This document shows, piece by piece, positions 44,685 through 53,364 of a DNA stretch of 64,000 nt; the first letter of the stretch is position 1, and the number at the start of each line of letters is the position of its first letter. This DNA comes from Microvirga pakistanensis. GTDB lineage: Bacteria; Pseudomonadota; Alphaproteobacteria; Rhizobiales; Beijerinckiaceae. Position numbers and translations under genes: made by a program. The DNA lies in the NCBI RefSeq assembly GCF_004458765.1, contig NZ_SPJX01000012.1, forward strand, positions 171,107 to 235,106, read 5' to 3'. The notes under the pieces are model-generated. The model ran no database searches. It was not told where the DNA came from and worked only from the letters and a program-made list of their open reading frames with translations.

Positions 44685-44741
44685 ACTCCTGTCGAGGCGA
44701 GGCGCTGACCGCGCCCCGACCTCCCGATCACCATTATGAAA

Positions 44742-44966
44742 TTAGGTGAAGAGCAGAACGAGAGCGACGACGAGGCAGAAGATGCCGAGACCTTCCGCGA
44801 GCGCCGCACCGATGAAGGCGCGGGCGAACTGGCTGTCAGCAGCCGACGGGTTGCGCAGGGCGCCCGACAGGAAGTTGCCGAAGATGTTGCCGACGCCCAT
44901 GGCGGCGAGGCCCATGCCAATGCAGGCAAGGCCCGCGCCGAGGAACTTGAAAGCAACCGGATCCAT
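44742..44966 (-). CDS. atpE: F0F1 ATP synthase subunit c
   Basis: A 74-residue rotor proteolipid with two helices and a polar loop ([17 protein letters not shown]). The proton-carrying carboxylate is the Glu in [19 protein letters not shown] (near residue 59). The Gly-rich first helix ([19 protein letters not shown]) is typical. This is a proton- rather than sodium-type c subunit, as the sodium-binding set of residues is not apparent. It lies 58 bp downstream of atpB. Confidence 0.96.
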   Translation of the reverse strand: MDPVAFKFLGAGLACIGMGLAAMGVGNIFGNFLSGALRNPSAADSQFARAFIGAALAEGLGIFCLVVALVLLFT

Positions 44967-45024
44967 TGTGAACTCCTTGAGTAGTGCTGTGACCGGGAGG
45001 GGAGGGAGTAACGAGAGCGCAGAC

Positions 45025-45753
45025 CTAGTGGCCCGGGTGCAGCGCGTCGTTAAGGTAGATGCAGGTCAACACCGTGAAGACGTAGGCCTGCAGAGCGGCG
45101 ACGAGGAACTCGAGCGCCATGAGAGCAACCGCCATGATGAGCGGCAGCGGAGCGAGGATCGTCAGAGCCCCGCCGGCGCCCAGGAGCGCCACGACGAAGC
45201 CGCCGAAAACCTTCAATGCGATGTGACCCGCGAGCATGTTCGCGAAAAGACGCAAGCTCAGCGAGATCGGGCGCGACAGGAACGAGATGACCTCGATGAC
45301 GATGATGAAGGGCAGAAGCCAGGAGGGCACGCCCGACGGCACGAAGAGACCGAAGAAATGAACGCCGTGCTTGACGAGGCCGTAGACGACCACGGTGCCG
45401 ATCACGAGCATGGCGAGGGCGAATGTGACGATGATGTGGCTCGTCACCGTGAAGAAGCCAGGAATCATCCCGAGCAGATTCGCCGTGAAGACGAACATGA
45501 AGAGGGAGAAGACGAGGGGGAAGAACTTCATCCCCTCTCGGCCTGTGGCATCCGTGAGGGTGCCGGCCACGAAGTCGTGCAGAATCTCGGCGATCGACTG
45601 ACCCCGGCCGGGAACCACCGCGCGCTTGCGGGTCGCCAACATGAAGCCGCCCACGATCACGGCGACCGCGCCGACCATGAACAGCGACGAATTGGTGAAG
45701 TTGATAGCCGGGATGATGGGCTTGATCTGGAATTGTTCGATCGGGCTCGCCAT
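45025..45753 (-). CDS. atpB: F0F1 ATP synthase subunit a
   Basis: A 242-residue membrane protein with about five helices. The conserved arginine facing the c-ring is in the segment [21 protein letters not shown] (about residues 163-183). The N-terminus [19 protein letters not shown] and the [12 protein letters not shown] stretch are standard for the alphaproteobacterial subunit. It conducts protons to and from the c-ring. It is the second gene of the F0 operon. Confidence 0.95.
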   Translation of the reverse strand: MASPIEQFQIKPIIPAINFTNSSLFMVGAVAVIVGGFMLATRKRAVVPGRGQSIAEILHDFVAGTLTDATGREGMKFFPLVFSLFMFVFTANLLGMIPGFFTVTSHIIVTFALAMLVIGTVVVYGLVKHGVHFFGLFVPSGVPSWLLPFIIVIEVISFLSRPISLSLRLFANMLAGHIALKVFGGFVVALLGAGGALTILAPLPLIMAVALMALEFLVAALQAYVFTVLTCIYLNDALHPGH

Positions 45754-45815
45754 GATCCGCTCTTAAATCTCGCTGTTGTCCATTGCCGTTCGGCTATCGA
45801 AATTCGGGCTTGAGG

Positions 45816-46187
45816 TCACCGCTTGTCGTCATACTTGGCCGGCTTGACCAGTCCGGCTGCCCTCATGAGGTTGAGCATGCCGGCGCAGAAGCCGAGAATG
45901 AGACAAACGATCAGGCCCCAAGGGGAAGTCCCGGCGAAGTAGTCGACGAGCCAACCGATGACCCCGCCGGCAACGACCCCTGCGACGAATTCGGCCGAAA
46001 GCCTGAAGGCTTGGCCCATCGCGCTGGTATCAGAAGTCTGGCGGCTGCGAGGTTCAGGCTCGGCCCGGTGAACGGATGCTTGGGAGATCCGTGCATCGAG
46101 AGATTTCAGCCTCGCGGACAGGTCGGCGTCATCGGCACTATCCGGTTTCCGCTCATTGTCGCCGCTCCGCTCGCGAGGGTCCGCCAT
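45816..46187 (-). CDS. atpI: AtpI/AtpZ family protein
   Basis: A 123-residue protein with two predicted membrane helices (AEFVAGVVAGGVIGWLVDYF and WGLIVCLILGFCAGMLNLM). It sits first in the F0 operon, the usual place of AtpI, which helps assemble the c-ring. The charged N-terminus (MADPRERSGDNERKPDSAD) is typical. A good promoter lies directly upstream. Confidence 0.9.
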   Translation of the reverse strand: MADPRERSGDNERKPDSADDADLSARLKSLDARISQASVHRAEPEPRSRQTSDTSAMGQAFRLSAEFVAGVVAGGVIGWLVDYFAGTSPWGLIVCLILGFCAGMLNLMRAAGLVKPAKYDDKR

Positions 46188-46249
46188 TGCGATCTCCTGA
46201 AAAGCGTTGCGGGGAAATGCTTGGAAGCCCAGCCCCGAAAGCCGGGCGC

Positions 46250-46278
46250 AACATATGGGCGGGGGGCAACCCTGTCAA
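46250..46278 (-). promoter_or_regulatory. Predicted promoter of the F0 operon
   Basis: On the minus strand TTGACA (46273-46278), a 17-bp spacer and TATGTT (46250-46255) lie before atpI. The expected start at about 46243 gives a leader of about 56 nt to the atpI ATG at 46187. Confidence 0.7.
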
Positions 46279-46393
46279 GGACCGTATGAAAACATATAAG
46301 TCGTTGATATATATGAATTAAGCGCGTTTTCTCGGAGGCTCGACCCGAAACCGCACATGTTTTTGAGGCTGAACGAAGGCAGGCCTGAAAGCC

Positions 46394-49300
46394 TTAGGCC
46401 ACCTCGAGAATGCGCTCGGCACTCTGCAGGTCGACCGACACGAGCTGCGAGACGCCCCGTTCCGCCATCGTCACACCGAAGAGGCGGTCCATGCGCGCCA
46501 TGGTGATCGGGTTGTGCGTGATGACCACGAAGCGGGTCTCGGTCTGCCTGGCCATTTCCTCCAGAAGCGCGCAGTAGCGCTCCACATTCGCGTCGTCGAG
46601 CGGAGCGTCGACCTCGTCGAGCACGCAAATCGGGGAGGGATTGGTGAGGAACACCGCGAAGATGAGCGCGGTGGCCGTCAGCGCCTGCTCGCCGCCCGAG
46701 AGAAGGGTCATGCTCTGGGGCTTCTTGCCCGGCGGGCGGGCGAGGATCTCGAGGCCGGCCTCCAGCGGGTCGTCCGAATCGACCAGGGTCAGCTCCGCCG
46801 TGCCGCCGCCGAAGAGGGTGGTGAAGAGGCGCTGGAAATGGGCGTTCACCACGTCGAAGGCGGCGAGCAGACGCTCGCGGCCCTCGCGGTTGAGGCTGCC
46901 GATCGCCTGGCGCAGGCGCTTGATGGCCTCGACGAGGTCGTCGCGTTCCGTGGCGATGCCGGTGTACTTGGCCTCCAGCTCCGTCAGCTCCTCGTCGGCG
47001 CGCAGGTTCACGGCGCCGAGGCGCTCGCGGTCCGCCTTGAGGGCGTGGAGCTTCGATTCGATCTGCGCATGGGAGGGCAGTTCGGTCGCCTCCTTGAGGC
47101 CGGCCATCTCGATGAGGCCGGCCGGGGTGGTCTCGAGATTCTCCGCGATGGCGCGGGTGATCTCGGCCAGGCGCTGGACGGCCGCCTCGTGGCGCGCCTG
47201 CGATCCGGCCCGCGCCTCGCGGGCGGCGGCAAGCGCCTCGAGCGACGCGCGGGCGGCGCGGTCGGTCTCGGCAAGGCCGGTCTCCGCATCGGCGAGCCTG
47301 TCGGCGGCCTCCTTGCGGCGGGCCTCGGCTTCCTCGACCTGGGCGATGAGGGCCCGGCGGCGCTGGAGATAGGTGTCGGGCGCCTCCAGCAGGCGCTGAT
47401 GCTCGTCCTGGGCGCGCTCCAGGCGCTCGCCCAAATCCTCGAAGGCCTTGGCGGCGCGGGCGGCGCGCTCGGTCCAGAGACGGATGTCGGCATTGATCGA
47501 ATCCTGCCGGCGGCGGCGAAGCTCGGCTTCGTGCATCAGGGATTGCAGGGTCGCGCGTGCCTCGGAGGCGGCGGCCCGGCGCTCGGCGACGCGGGTGCGC
47601 TCTTCGAGCAGCCGGCTTTCGAGGTCGGGGGCGGGGGCGAGGTCCTGCAGGGCGCCTTCCGCGTCCTGGACGCGCTCCAGGGCCTCGGCTTCGCTCTCGG
47701 AGAGGCGGGCGAGACCCTCCTGGAGGGCCGAGCGCCGCTGGCCGAGCTCGGCTTCCTTGCGTTCGGCGGCGGAGAGGCGGGTGCGGGCGGCGTCGAGCGC
47801 TTGACGGGCCTGACGGGCGGCCTCGATGGCCTGCATCTCGCGCGAGGCGGTCAGACGCACGGCCTCGAGGGCCGCTTCGGCCTCGTGGCGCAGGTGCTCC
47901 GCCTGCTCCCGGGCCTCCGCGGCCTCGCGCTCCAGGTCGCCCAGGCGATTCTTTTCCGCGAGGCGGCGAGCCGCCGGGGAGGGGGCTTCCGCCGCGGTGG
48001 TGAAGCCGTCCCAGCGCCACAGGTCGCCCTCCTGGGAGACGAGGCGCTGGCCGGGCTTCAGCAGGTTGCGCAGGCGCAGGCCATCGGCCTTGCTCACGAC
48101 GCCGATCTGGCGAAGGCGGCGCTGCAGTTCCACGGGAGCCCGGGCGAGATCGGCCAGCGAGCGGACGCCGTCCGGCAGGGAAGGGTCGCTCTCGCCAGCG
48201 CCGGTCATCTCCCAATGGTGCGGGGCAGAGGGATTGGTCGAGGCTTCGAGATCGTCGCCGAGGGCCGCGCCGAGGGCCGTCTCGTAGCCTTTCTCCACGG
48301 TGATCTGGTCGAGGGCCGGGGGCCACAGGTCGCCGGTGGCGGAGGTGACGAGCTTGGCGAGCGTGAGCGCCTCGGTCTCGAGCCGCTGGGCCTTGCGCTC
48401 GGCCTCATGGAGGGGCTGGCGCAGGCGATGCTCCGCCTCGCGGACATGGCTGAGAGCCTCGCGGGCCTCGATCACCGCCTCCTCGGCGCCCTGGGCCGTC
48501 TCCTCGGCGAGCGCCATCTCCTCGCGCAGATCGTCGATCGGCGGGCCGTCCTCGTGCGACGCGGACAGGGCCACGATCTCCCGTTCCAGGCGCTCCTTCT
48601 CGGAGCGGAAGCGCGCGGCGCGCTCCATCTCGTCGCGCACGGAGCGCTCGAGGGCGGCGCGGCGGGCATTGAGATCCGAGGTCTGGGCCTGAAGGGCGCT
48701 CAAGGAAGCCTCGGCCTCCGCGAGGGCGGCTTCGGCCGCCTGGAGCCGCTCCTCGCTCTCGGCGCGGAGATCGTCGGCCCCGTCGGTGGTCTGGGTGATC
48801 TCGGCGGCCTCGCTCTGGAGCCGCTCGATGGTGGCCTGCGCGTCGGCGCGCTGGGCGGCCTCGCGGGCGATGTCCCGGTTCAGGTCGCCGATATGGCGTT
48901 CCAGCTCGACCACGCGCTCCTTGGAGCGGCGTTCCTCCGATTCGAGTTCGTTGCGGGCATGGGTCAGGCGCTGCAGGGCCGCGGCGGCCTCGGCCTCGGC
49001 CTGGCGCAGGGCGGGAATGCCGTGGGCCGCGACCGCCTGGGCCGTCGCGGTTCGGGTCTGCTCCTCGGTGAGGTCGGCGACGGCCTTGAGGTTCTCGGCC
49101 ACCTGTTTCTCGGCGGCGGCGGCCTGCTCCCGCGCCTCGGCGTAGCTGATGGCGTACATCAGCGCTTCGAGGCGGCGGATCTCGGCCGAGAGATTCTTGT
49201 AGCGGGAAGCCTGGCGGCCCTGGCGCTTCAGGCTTTCGATCTGGCTTTCCAGCTCCCGGATCACGTCCTCGACGCGCACCAGGTTGTCCTCGGCCGCCTT

Positions 49301-49852
49301 GAGGCGCAGCTCCGCCTCGTGGCGGCGGGCGTGGAGGCCCGCGATGCCGGCGGCGTCCTCCAGGATGCGGCGGCGGGCCTGGGGCTTGGCCGAGATGATC
49401 TCGCTGATCTGGCCCTGGCGCACCAGGGCAGGCGAGCGCGCGCCGGTGGCGGCGTCCGCGAACAGGATCTGCACGTCGCGGGCGCGCACTTCCTTGCCGT
49501 TGACCCGATAGGTGGAGCCTTCCTCGCGCTCGATCTTGCGCGAGATTTCAAGCAGGTCCGTGTCGTTGAAGGCGGCAGGCGCCGTGCGCTCGGCGTTGTC
49601 GATGGTGAGCATCACCTCGGCCCAGTTGCGGGCCGGGCGGTTGCCGGAGCCGGAGAAGATGACGTCGTCCATGCCCGTGGCGCGCATGTTCTTATGGGAG
49701 TTCTCTCCCATGACCCAGCGCAGGGCTTCCACGAGATTGGACTTGCCGCAGCCGTTCGGCCCGACCACGCCGGTCAGCCCCGGCTCGATCAGGAAATCGG
49801 TCGGTTCGACGAAGGTCTTGAATCCGGCGATGCGAAGGCGCGTCAGCTTCAT
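46394..49852 (-). CDS. smc: Chromosome segregation protein SMC
   Basis: A 1152-residue SMC ATPase. Walker A is VVGPNGCGKSNL (residues 29-40); the N-terminal head continues to about 160. Two long coiled coils flank a hinge (about 490-650). The C-terminal head has the signature LLSGGEQALTATALIF and Walker B ICVLDEVDAPLDDANVE, then the His-switch FVVITHNPITM. It compacts and segregates the chromosome with ScpA/ScpB. It lies downstream of the dsbA-like gene with 42 bp between. A long antisense frame on the other strand (46514-50086) is a by-product of high GC. Confidence 0.96.
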   Translation of the reverse strand: MKLTRLRIAGFKTFVEPTDFLIEPGLTGVVGPNGCGKSNLVEALRWVMGENSHKNMRATGMDDVIFSGSGNRPARNWAEVMLTIDNAERTAPAAFNDTDLLEISRKIEREEGSTYRVNGKEVRARDVQILFADAATGARSPALVRQGQISEIISAKPQARRRILEDAAGIAGLHARRHEAELRLKAAEDNLVRVEDVIRELESQIESLKRQGRQASRYKNLSAEIRRLEALMYAISYAEAREQAAAAEKQVAENLKAVADLTEEQTRTATAQAVAAHGIPALRQAEAEAAAALQRLTHARNELESEERRSKERVVELERHIGDLNRDIAREAAQRADAQATIERLQSEAAEITQTTDGADDLRAESEERLQAAEAALAEAEASLSALQAQTSDLNARRAALERSVRDEMERAARFRSEKERLEREIVALSASHEDGPPIDDLREEMALAEETAQGAEEAVIEAREALSHVREAEHRLRQPLHEAERKAQRLETEALTLAKLVTSATGDLWPPALDQITVEKGYETALGAALGDDLEASTNPSAPHHWEMTGAGESDPSLPDGVRSLADLARAPVELQRRLRQIGVVSKADGLRLRNLLKPGQRLVSQEGDLWRWDGFTTAAEAPSPAARRLAEKNRLGDLEREAAEAREQAEHLRHEAEAALEAVRLTASREMQAIEAARQARQALDAARTRLSAAERKEAELGQRRSALQEGLARLSESEAEALERVQDAEGALQDLAPAPDLESRLLEERTRVAERRAAASEARATLQSLMHEAELRRRRQDSINADIRLWTERAARAAKAFEDLGERLERAQDEHQRLLEAPDTYLQRRRALIAQVEEAEARRKEAADRLADAETGLAETDRAARASLEALAAAREARAGSQARHEAAVQRLAEITRAIAENLETTPAGLIEMAGLKEATELPSHAQIESKLHALKADRERLGAVNLRADEELTELEAKYTGIATERDDLVEAIKRLRQAIGSLNREGRERLLAAFDVVNAHFQRLFTTLFGGGTAELTLVDSDDPLEAGLEILARPPGKKPQSMTLLSGGEQALTATALIFAVFLTNPSPICVLDEVDAPLDDANVERYCALLEEMARQTETRFVVITHNPITMARMDRLFGVTMAERGVSQLVSVDLQSAERILEVA

Positions 49853-49894
49853 GGACGCGCCTTTCCGTTCCGTCCGGCGGCGGACGGCTGGGGC

Positions 49895-50533
49895 TTACTC
49901 GCCCAGCAGAGGCTTGATGACCTTATCAATCTCATCGATCGAGAGGCTTCCCGGACGGCGCTGACCATTGATGAAGAAAGTCGGGGTGGAATCGACACTG
50001 AACTGTTCCATACCCCGGTTCTTCACCGAGTTGACTGCGTCATAAAGTTTCTGGTTCTGGAGGCAAGCATCAAATTTTTCCTGTGAAAAACCCGCCTGCT
50101 TCATGAGCTGGCGCAGGGCGTCCAGGGGCTTGTCCACAAAGGCCCAGTTCTTCTGCTGCTCGAAGAGCATGTCCGTGATCGGATAATACTTGTCGTTCCC
50201 GTCGCAGCGCGCGAGCATGAAACCGGCCGTCGCCAGGGGATCGAGGGGGAATTCGCGCAGGACGAACCGGACCTTGCCCGTGTCGATGTAGCGCTTCTTC
50301 AGCTCCGGCCAGGTGGTGGCGTGGAAATTCGCGCAATGGGAGCAGGTCAGCGAGGCGTACTCGATGATCGTCACCTTGGCGTTCTCCGGGCCCAGGGCCA
50401 CGTCGCCGAGAGGACCGGCCACGGCGAGATCCTGAACGGCCACGTTCTGCGCGAAGGCCGGGAGGCTCATGGCGAGGGTGGCGGTAACGGCTGCGGTCCC
50501 GAGAAGCTGAAGCGTCTGACGCCGGGTGATCAT
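49895..50533 (-). CDS. DsbA-like thiol:disulfide oxidoreductase
   Basis: A 212-residue periplasmic protein. The signal peptide begins MITRRQTLQLLGTAAVTATL and includes a twin-Arg-like RR, so Tat export is possible. The thioredoxin-fold active site is C64-S-H-C67 in YASLTCSHCANFHATTW, and the cis-proline loop is STPTFFINGQR near residue 185. It probably catalyses disulfide formation or isomerisation in the envelope (DSBA-like, as in BdbD/DsbA27). It shares the minus-strand direction with smc and the DUF721 gene. Confidence 0.92.
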   Translation of the reverse strand: MITRRQTLQLLGTAAVTATLAMSLPAFAQNVAVQDLAVAGPLGDVALGPENAKVTIIEYASLTCSHCANFHATTWPELKKRYIDTGKVRFVLREFPLDPLATAGFMLARCDGNDKYYPITDMLFEQQKNWAFVDKPLDALRQLMKQAGFSQEKFDACLQNQKLYDAVNSVKNRGMEQFSVDSTPTFFINGQRRPGSLSIDEIDKVIKPLLGE

Positions 50534-50604
50534 GGGGGGAGAACTCCTGAAGAGATGCTGCTTTGCGGTAAGACGAGATAGGGCTCAAGGCAAGCGCCGC
50601 CATC

Positions 50605-51114
50605 TCACTCTTTCGTGCGTGAACCGGAGCTGACGATCGCTTGGCCCAGCCGGTCGAGGGCGGCCTTGAGGCCGTCCTCCGCGATGCCGGCGACGGCGGA
50701 GCTGACCTTGGCCTTCTCGGCCGGCGTGAGGCTGGGCGCCGCCGGCTTCCTCTTCTCGATCCGCCGCACGGGGCCTTGTTTCAGGACGATCTTTCCGATG
50801 CAGCGCCAGCCGTAATAGGTGTTCACCCGGTCGATGATGATGGGCGCCATGTGCTGGAGTTCGAGCGCGAAGGCGCTTTCCACCCGCACCACGAGGGTCG
50901 CCGGCTCCGGCCGCGCCTCCGGATCCGCATGGGCAGGCTTTCGCTTCCACTCGATCTTGAGGGGCTGGGTGAAGCCGGACAGCCGCTCCCCGACGATCTC
51001 GGGCCAGGCCATGATGATATCGGAGGTCGCAAAGCCTTGCGCCGCCAGGCTCGGGGAGAGACAGACTTCGAGAAACTCGGCGAGGGGGCGGGCCAATGGC
51101 CTCGGTCGTCTCAT
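50605..51114 (-). CDS. DUF721/DciA-like protein
   Basis: A 169-residue protein starting MRRPRPLARPLAEFLEVCLS at 51114. It belongs to the DUF721 family, whose DciA members load the replicative helicase DnaB in bacteria lacking DnaC/DnaI. The conserved core is WPEIVGERLSGFTQPLKIEW, followed by RVESAFALELQHMAPIIIDRVN. The C-terminal tail (RRIEKRKPAAPSLTPAEKA) is basic and probably flexible. It is divergent from mutY with 57 bp between start codons. A longer start at GTG 51171 is possible but would overlap the mutY promoter. Confidence 0.85.
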   Translation of the reverse strand: MRRPRPLARPLAEFLEVCLSPSLAAQGFATSDIIMAWPEIVGERLSGFTQPLKIEWKRKPAHADPEARPEPATLVVRVESAFALELQHMAPIIIDRVNTYYGWRCIGKIVLKQGPVRRIEKRKPAAPSLTPAEKAKVSSAVAGIAEDGLKAALDRLGQAIVSSGSRTKE

Positions 51115-51171
51115 GTTGAATGTCCAAAAGCCGCGTTGGAATATGGTCGCAGGACCGTTATTCCACGCCAC

Positions 51172-52293
51172 ATGTTAACGCCCGCTTTGAGCGCGACCAA
51201 GCCCGACCCGCAGGACCTGCTTGCCTGGTACGACCGTCACCGGCGGGATCTGCCTTGGCGCGCCAAGCCCGGCGAGGCCGCAAACCCTTATCGCGTCTGG
51301 CTCTCGGAGATCATGCTGCAGCAGACCACGGTGGCTGCGGTCAAACCGTTCTACCTGAACTTCCTGGATCGGTTCCCGACCGTGGAGGCTCTGGCGGAGG
51401 CTCCTGCCGAATCGGTCATGCAGGCCTGGGCGGGGCTCGGCTATTATTCCCGCGCCCGCAACCTCCATGCCTGCGCCAAGGCGGTCGTGGACAAGCACGG
51501 CGGGCTCTTTCCCGCGACGGAAGCCGAACTCCTAAAGCTTCCCGGCATCGGCGCCTATACGGCGGCGGCCGTCGCCGCGATTGCGTTCAACGAGAGGGCG
51601 GCCGCGGTGGACGGCAACGTGGAGCGGGTCATGTCCCGCGTCTTCATGGTTGAGGAGCCGCTGCCCAAGGCGAAGCCCCTCATCCGTGCCCTGACGGAGG
51701 ACCTCGTGCCCGGGGACAGGCCCGGGGATTTCGCGCAAGCCGTGATGGATCTCGGCGCCACGATCTGCACGCCCAAGCGCCCGGCCTGCGCGCTCTGCCC
51801 CTGGATGAGGCCGTGCCAGGCCCGCGCGGCGGGCCTGCAGGAGGCCTTCCCGAAGAAGCAGAAGAAGGAGGCGGGACAATTGCGCAAGGGCGCGGCCTTC
51901 GTGGTGCTGCGCGCCGACGACACGATCCTCCTGCGCACGCGGCCGCCGACCGGATTGCTCGGCGGCATGGCCGAGCCGCCGACGAGCGACTGGGAGCCGC
52001 ATTACGAGCCCTCCCGCGCGGTGCTCGATGCTCCCATCGAGGCGCGCTGGCAGCGCCTGCCCGGCACCGTGCGCCACGTCTTCACTCATTTCCCGCTGGA
52101 GCTGACGGTGCTCTTCGCGAAAGTGCCCAGGGGCACGCCGGCGCCCGACGACATGCGCTGGACGCCGCGCCAGAAGCTCCACGAGGAGGCGCTGCCCGGC
52201 GCCATGAAGAAGGTGCTGGCGCATGCGCTGGGGGACTTGCCGGGGCTGAAGGCGAGTGCAGGCAACAAGGCTCCCGCAAAGGCCGAAAGCTGA
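51172..52293 (+). CDS. mutY: A/G-specific adenine glycosylase
   Basis: A 373-residue base-excision repair enzyme removing adenine opposite 8-oxoguanine. The catalytic helix-hairpin-helix and GPD region is LPGIGAYTAAAVAAIAF with the VDGNVERVMSR segment and the essential Asp in the usual place. The 4Fe-4S cluster motif is C-x6-C-x2-C-x5-C in CTPKRPACALCPWMRPC. The C-terminal NUDIX-like domain (about 235-350) recognises 8-oxoG. ATG at 51172 begins MLTPALSATKPDPQDLLAWY. The stop abuts the LysR stop at 52294, a convergent arrangement with no gap. Confidence 0.96.
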   Translation: MLTPALSATKPDPQDLLAWYDRHRRDLPWRAKPGEAANPYRVWLSEIMLQQTTVAAVKPFYLNFLDRFPTVEALAEAPAESVMQAWAGLGYYSRARNLHACAKAVVDKHGGLFPATEAELLKLPGIGAYTAAAVAAIAFNERAAAVDGNVERVMSRVFMVEEPLPKAKPLIRALTEDLVPGDRPGDFAQAVMDLGATICTPKRPACALCPWMRPCQARAAGLQEAFPKKQKKEAGQLRKGAAFVVLRADDTILLRTRPPTGLLGGMAEPPTSDWEPHYEPSRAVLDAPIEARWQRLPGTVRHVFTHFPLELTVLFAKVPRGTPAPDDMRWTPRQKLHEEALPGAMKKVLAHALGDLPGLKASAGNKAPAKAES

Positions 52294-53190
52294 TCATCCA
52301 CCCGTCAGCGCCTTCTGACTGCGCTTGAACAAGGTCGCCAGCGCATTCGCCACGCGCGCGACGTTCGGCCGGTTGCGGCTGCGGCGGTGCATGACCAGGA
52401 ACACGTCCTCGATCAGGTCGCCCTCGGGCTTCACCACCTGCACGAGATCGGGATCGGAATCGCCGAGCCAGCAGGGAAGAAAGGCCGCGCCGAGGCCCGC
52501 TTTCGCGGCCTGGTAGCGGATCGGCATGTCGCCGATGCGCGCCGCGACGGTGCGCCCTTGCGCGAACTCGGCGACGTAGGCCGCCTGGCGGGACAGGGTC
52601 GGGTCCTCGGGCGGGGCGATGACGGCATCCGGATTCTCGGTGGTGGCGTAGATCGCGAAGGCGATCTGCCCCACTTTCCGCGTCACGAGATCGTCCGTGC
52701 CCTCGGGCAGGACGCGCATGCGAAGGGCGATATCGGCTTCTCCCGAGGCGAGGTCGAGCCTGCGGCGCGTGGGGATGTAGGCGATCTCCACCGGCGCGGC
52801 GGCCCCGTGCAGCTCCGCCGCATGCAGCGACAGGAACAGGGCGACCGAGGAGGTCGCGGTCACGCGCACGGGCGCGTCCGGATCGGGCCGGAAGGCGGCG
52901 GCCGTGCGCGCCACGATTGCGGCGGCCTCGCCCATGGGGGAGGCGGCCTCGAGGATCGCCCGGCCGGCCTCCGTCAGGTCGAGGTTGTTCGGGCCGCGCT
53001 GGAACAGGTCGATCCCGAGCGCCTCCTCCAGGGTCCTGACGCGCCGGGCGACCGTCGGCTGGCTTTGGCCCAGGGCCTTCGCCGCGCCGTTCATCGATCC
53101 ATGAGCCACCACGGCCAGGAAGATCCTGAGATCGTCCCAGGACGGTTCGCTGAAGGCAAGGTGAAAGGGATCGTGAGACAGGTGAGCCAT
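52294..53190 (-). CDS. LysR family transcriptional regulator
   Basis: A 298-residue LTTR with an extended N-terminus (MAHLSHDPFHLAFSEPSWDD) before the winged helix: LRIFLAVVAHGSMNGAAKAL then GQSQPTVARRVRTLEEALG. The effector domain spans about residues 105-290. It is convergent with mutY and lies next to the ABC permease/binding-protein genes; control of that transporter is possible but not shown. The effector is unknown. Confidence 0.87.
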   Translation of the reverse strand: MAHLSHDPFHLAFSEPSWDDLRIFLAVVAHGSMNGAAKALGQSQPTVARRVRTLEEALGIDLFQRGPNNLDLTEAGRAILEAASPMGEAAAIVARTAAAFRPDPDAPVRVTATSSVALFLSLHAAELHGAAAPVEIAYIPTRRRLDLASGEADIALRMRVLPEGTDDLVTRKVGQIAFAIYATTENPDAVIAPPEDPTLSRQAAYVAEFAQGRTVAARIGDMPIRYQAAKAGLGAAFLPCWLGDSDPDLVQVVKPEGDLIEDVFLVMHRRSRNRPNVARVANALATLFKRSQKALTGG

Positions 53191-53364
53191 GACAGGATGT
53201 TAAAGCGGGGAGGGGGCGCCGGCATAGGGCAAGGTTCCAGATTTGGTCCAGGCTTGGGGACAAGCCGGATCATTGCCGGATCATTGCCGGAAGCGCCTCC
53301 GCCCGCAGCCCCGCAACGATGGAGGAGCGCTCAACACTCCTGGCGGGGCATGCCTGCCTGCGTC

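Noticed and set aside
46514..50086. A 1190-codon open frame antisense to smc
   Set aside because: The product is low-complexity Gly/Leu/Ala/Arg with no fold signature, and smc on the other strand is certain. High GC with strong codon bias creates long antisense frames.
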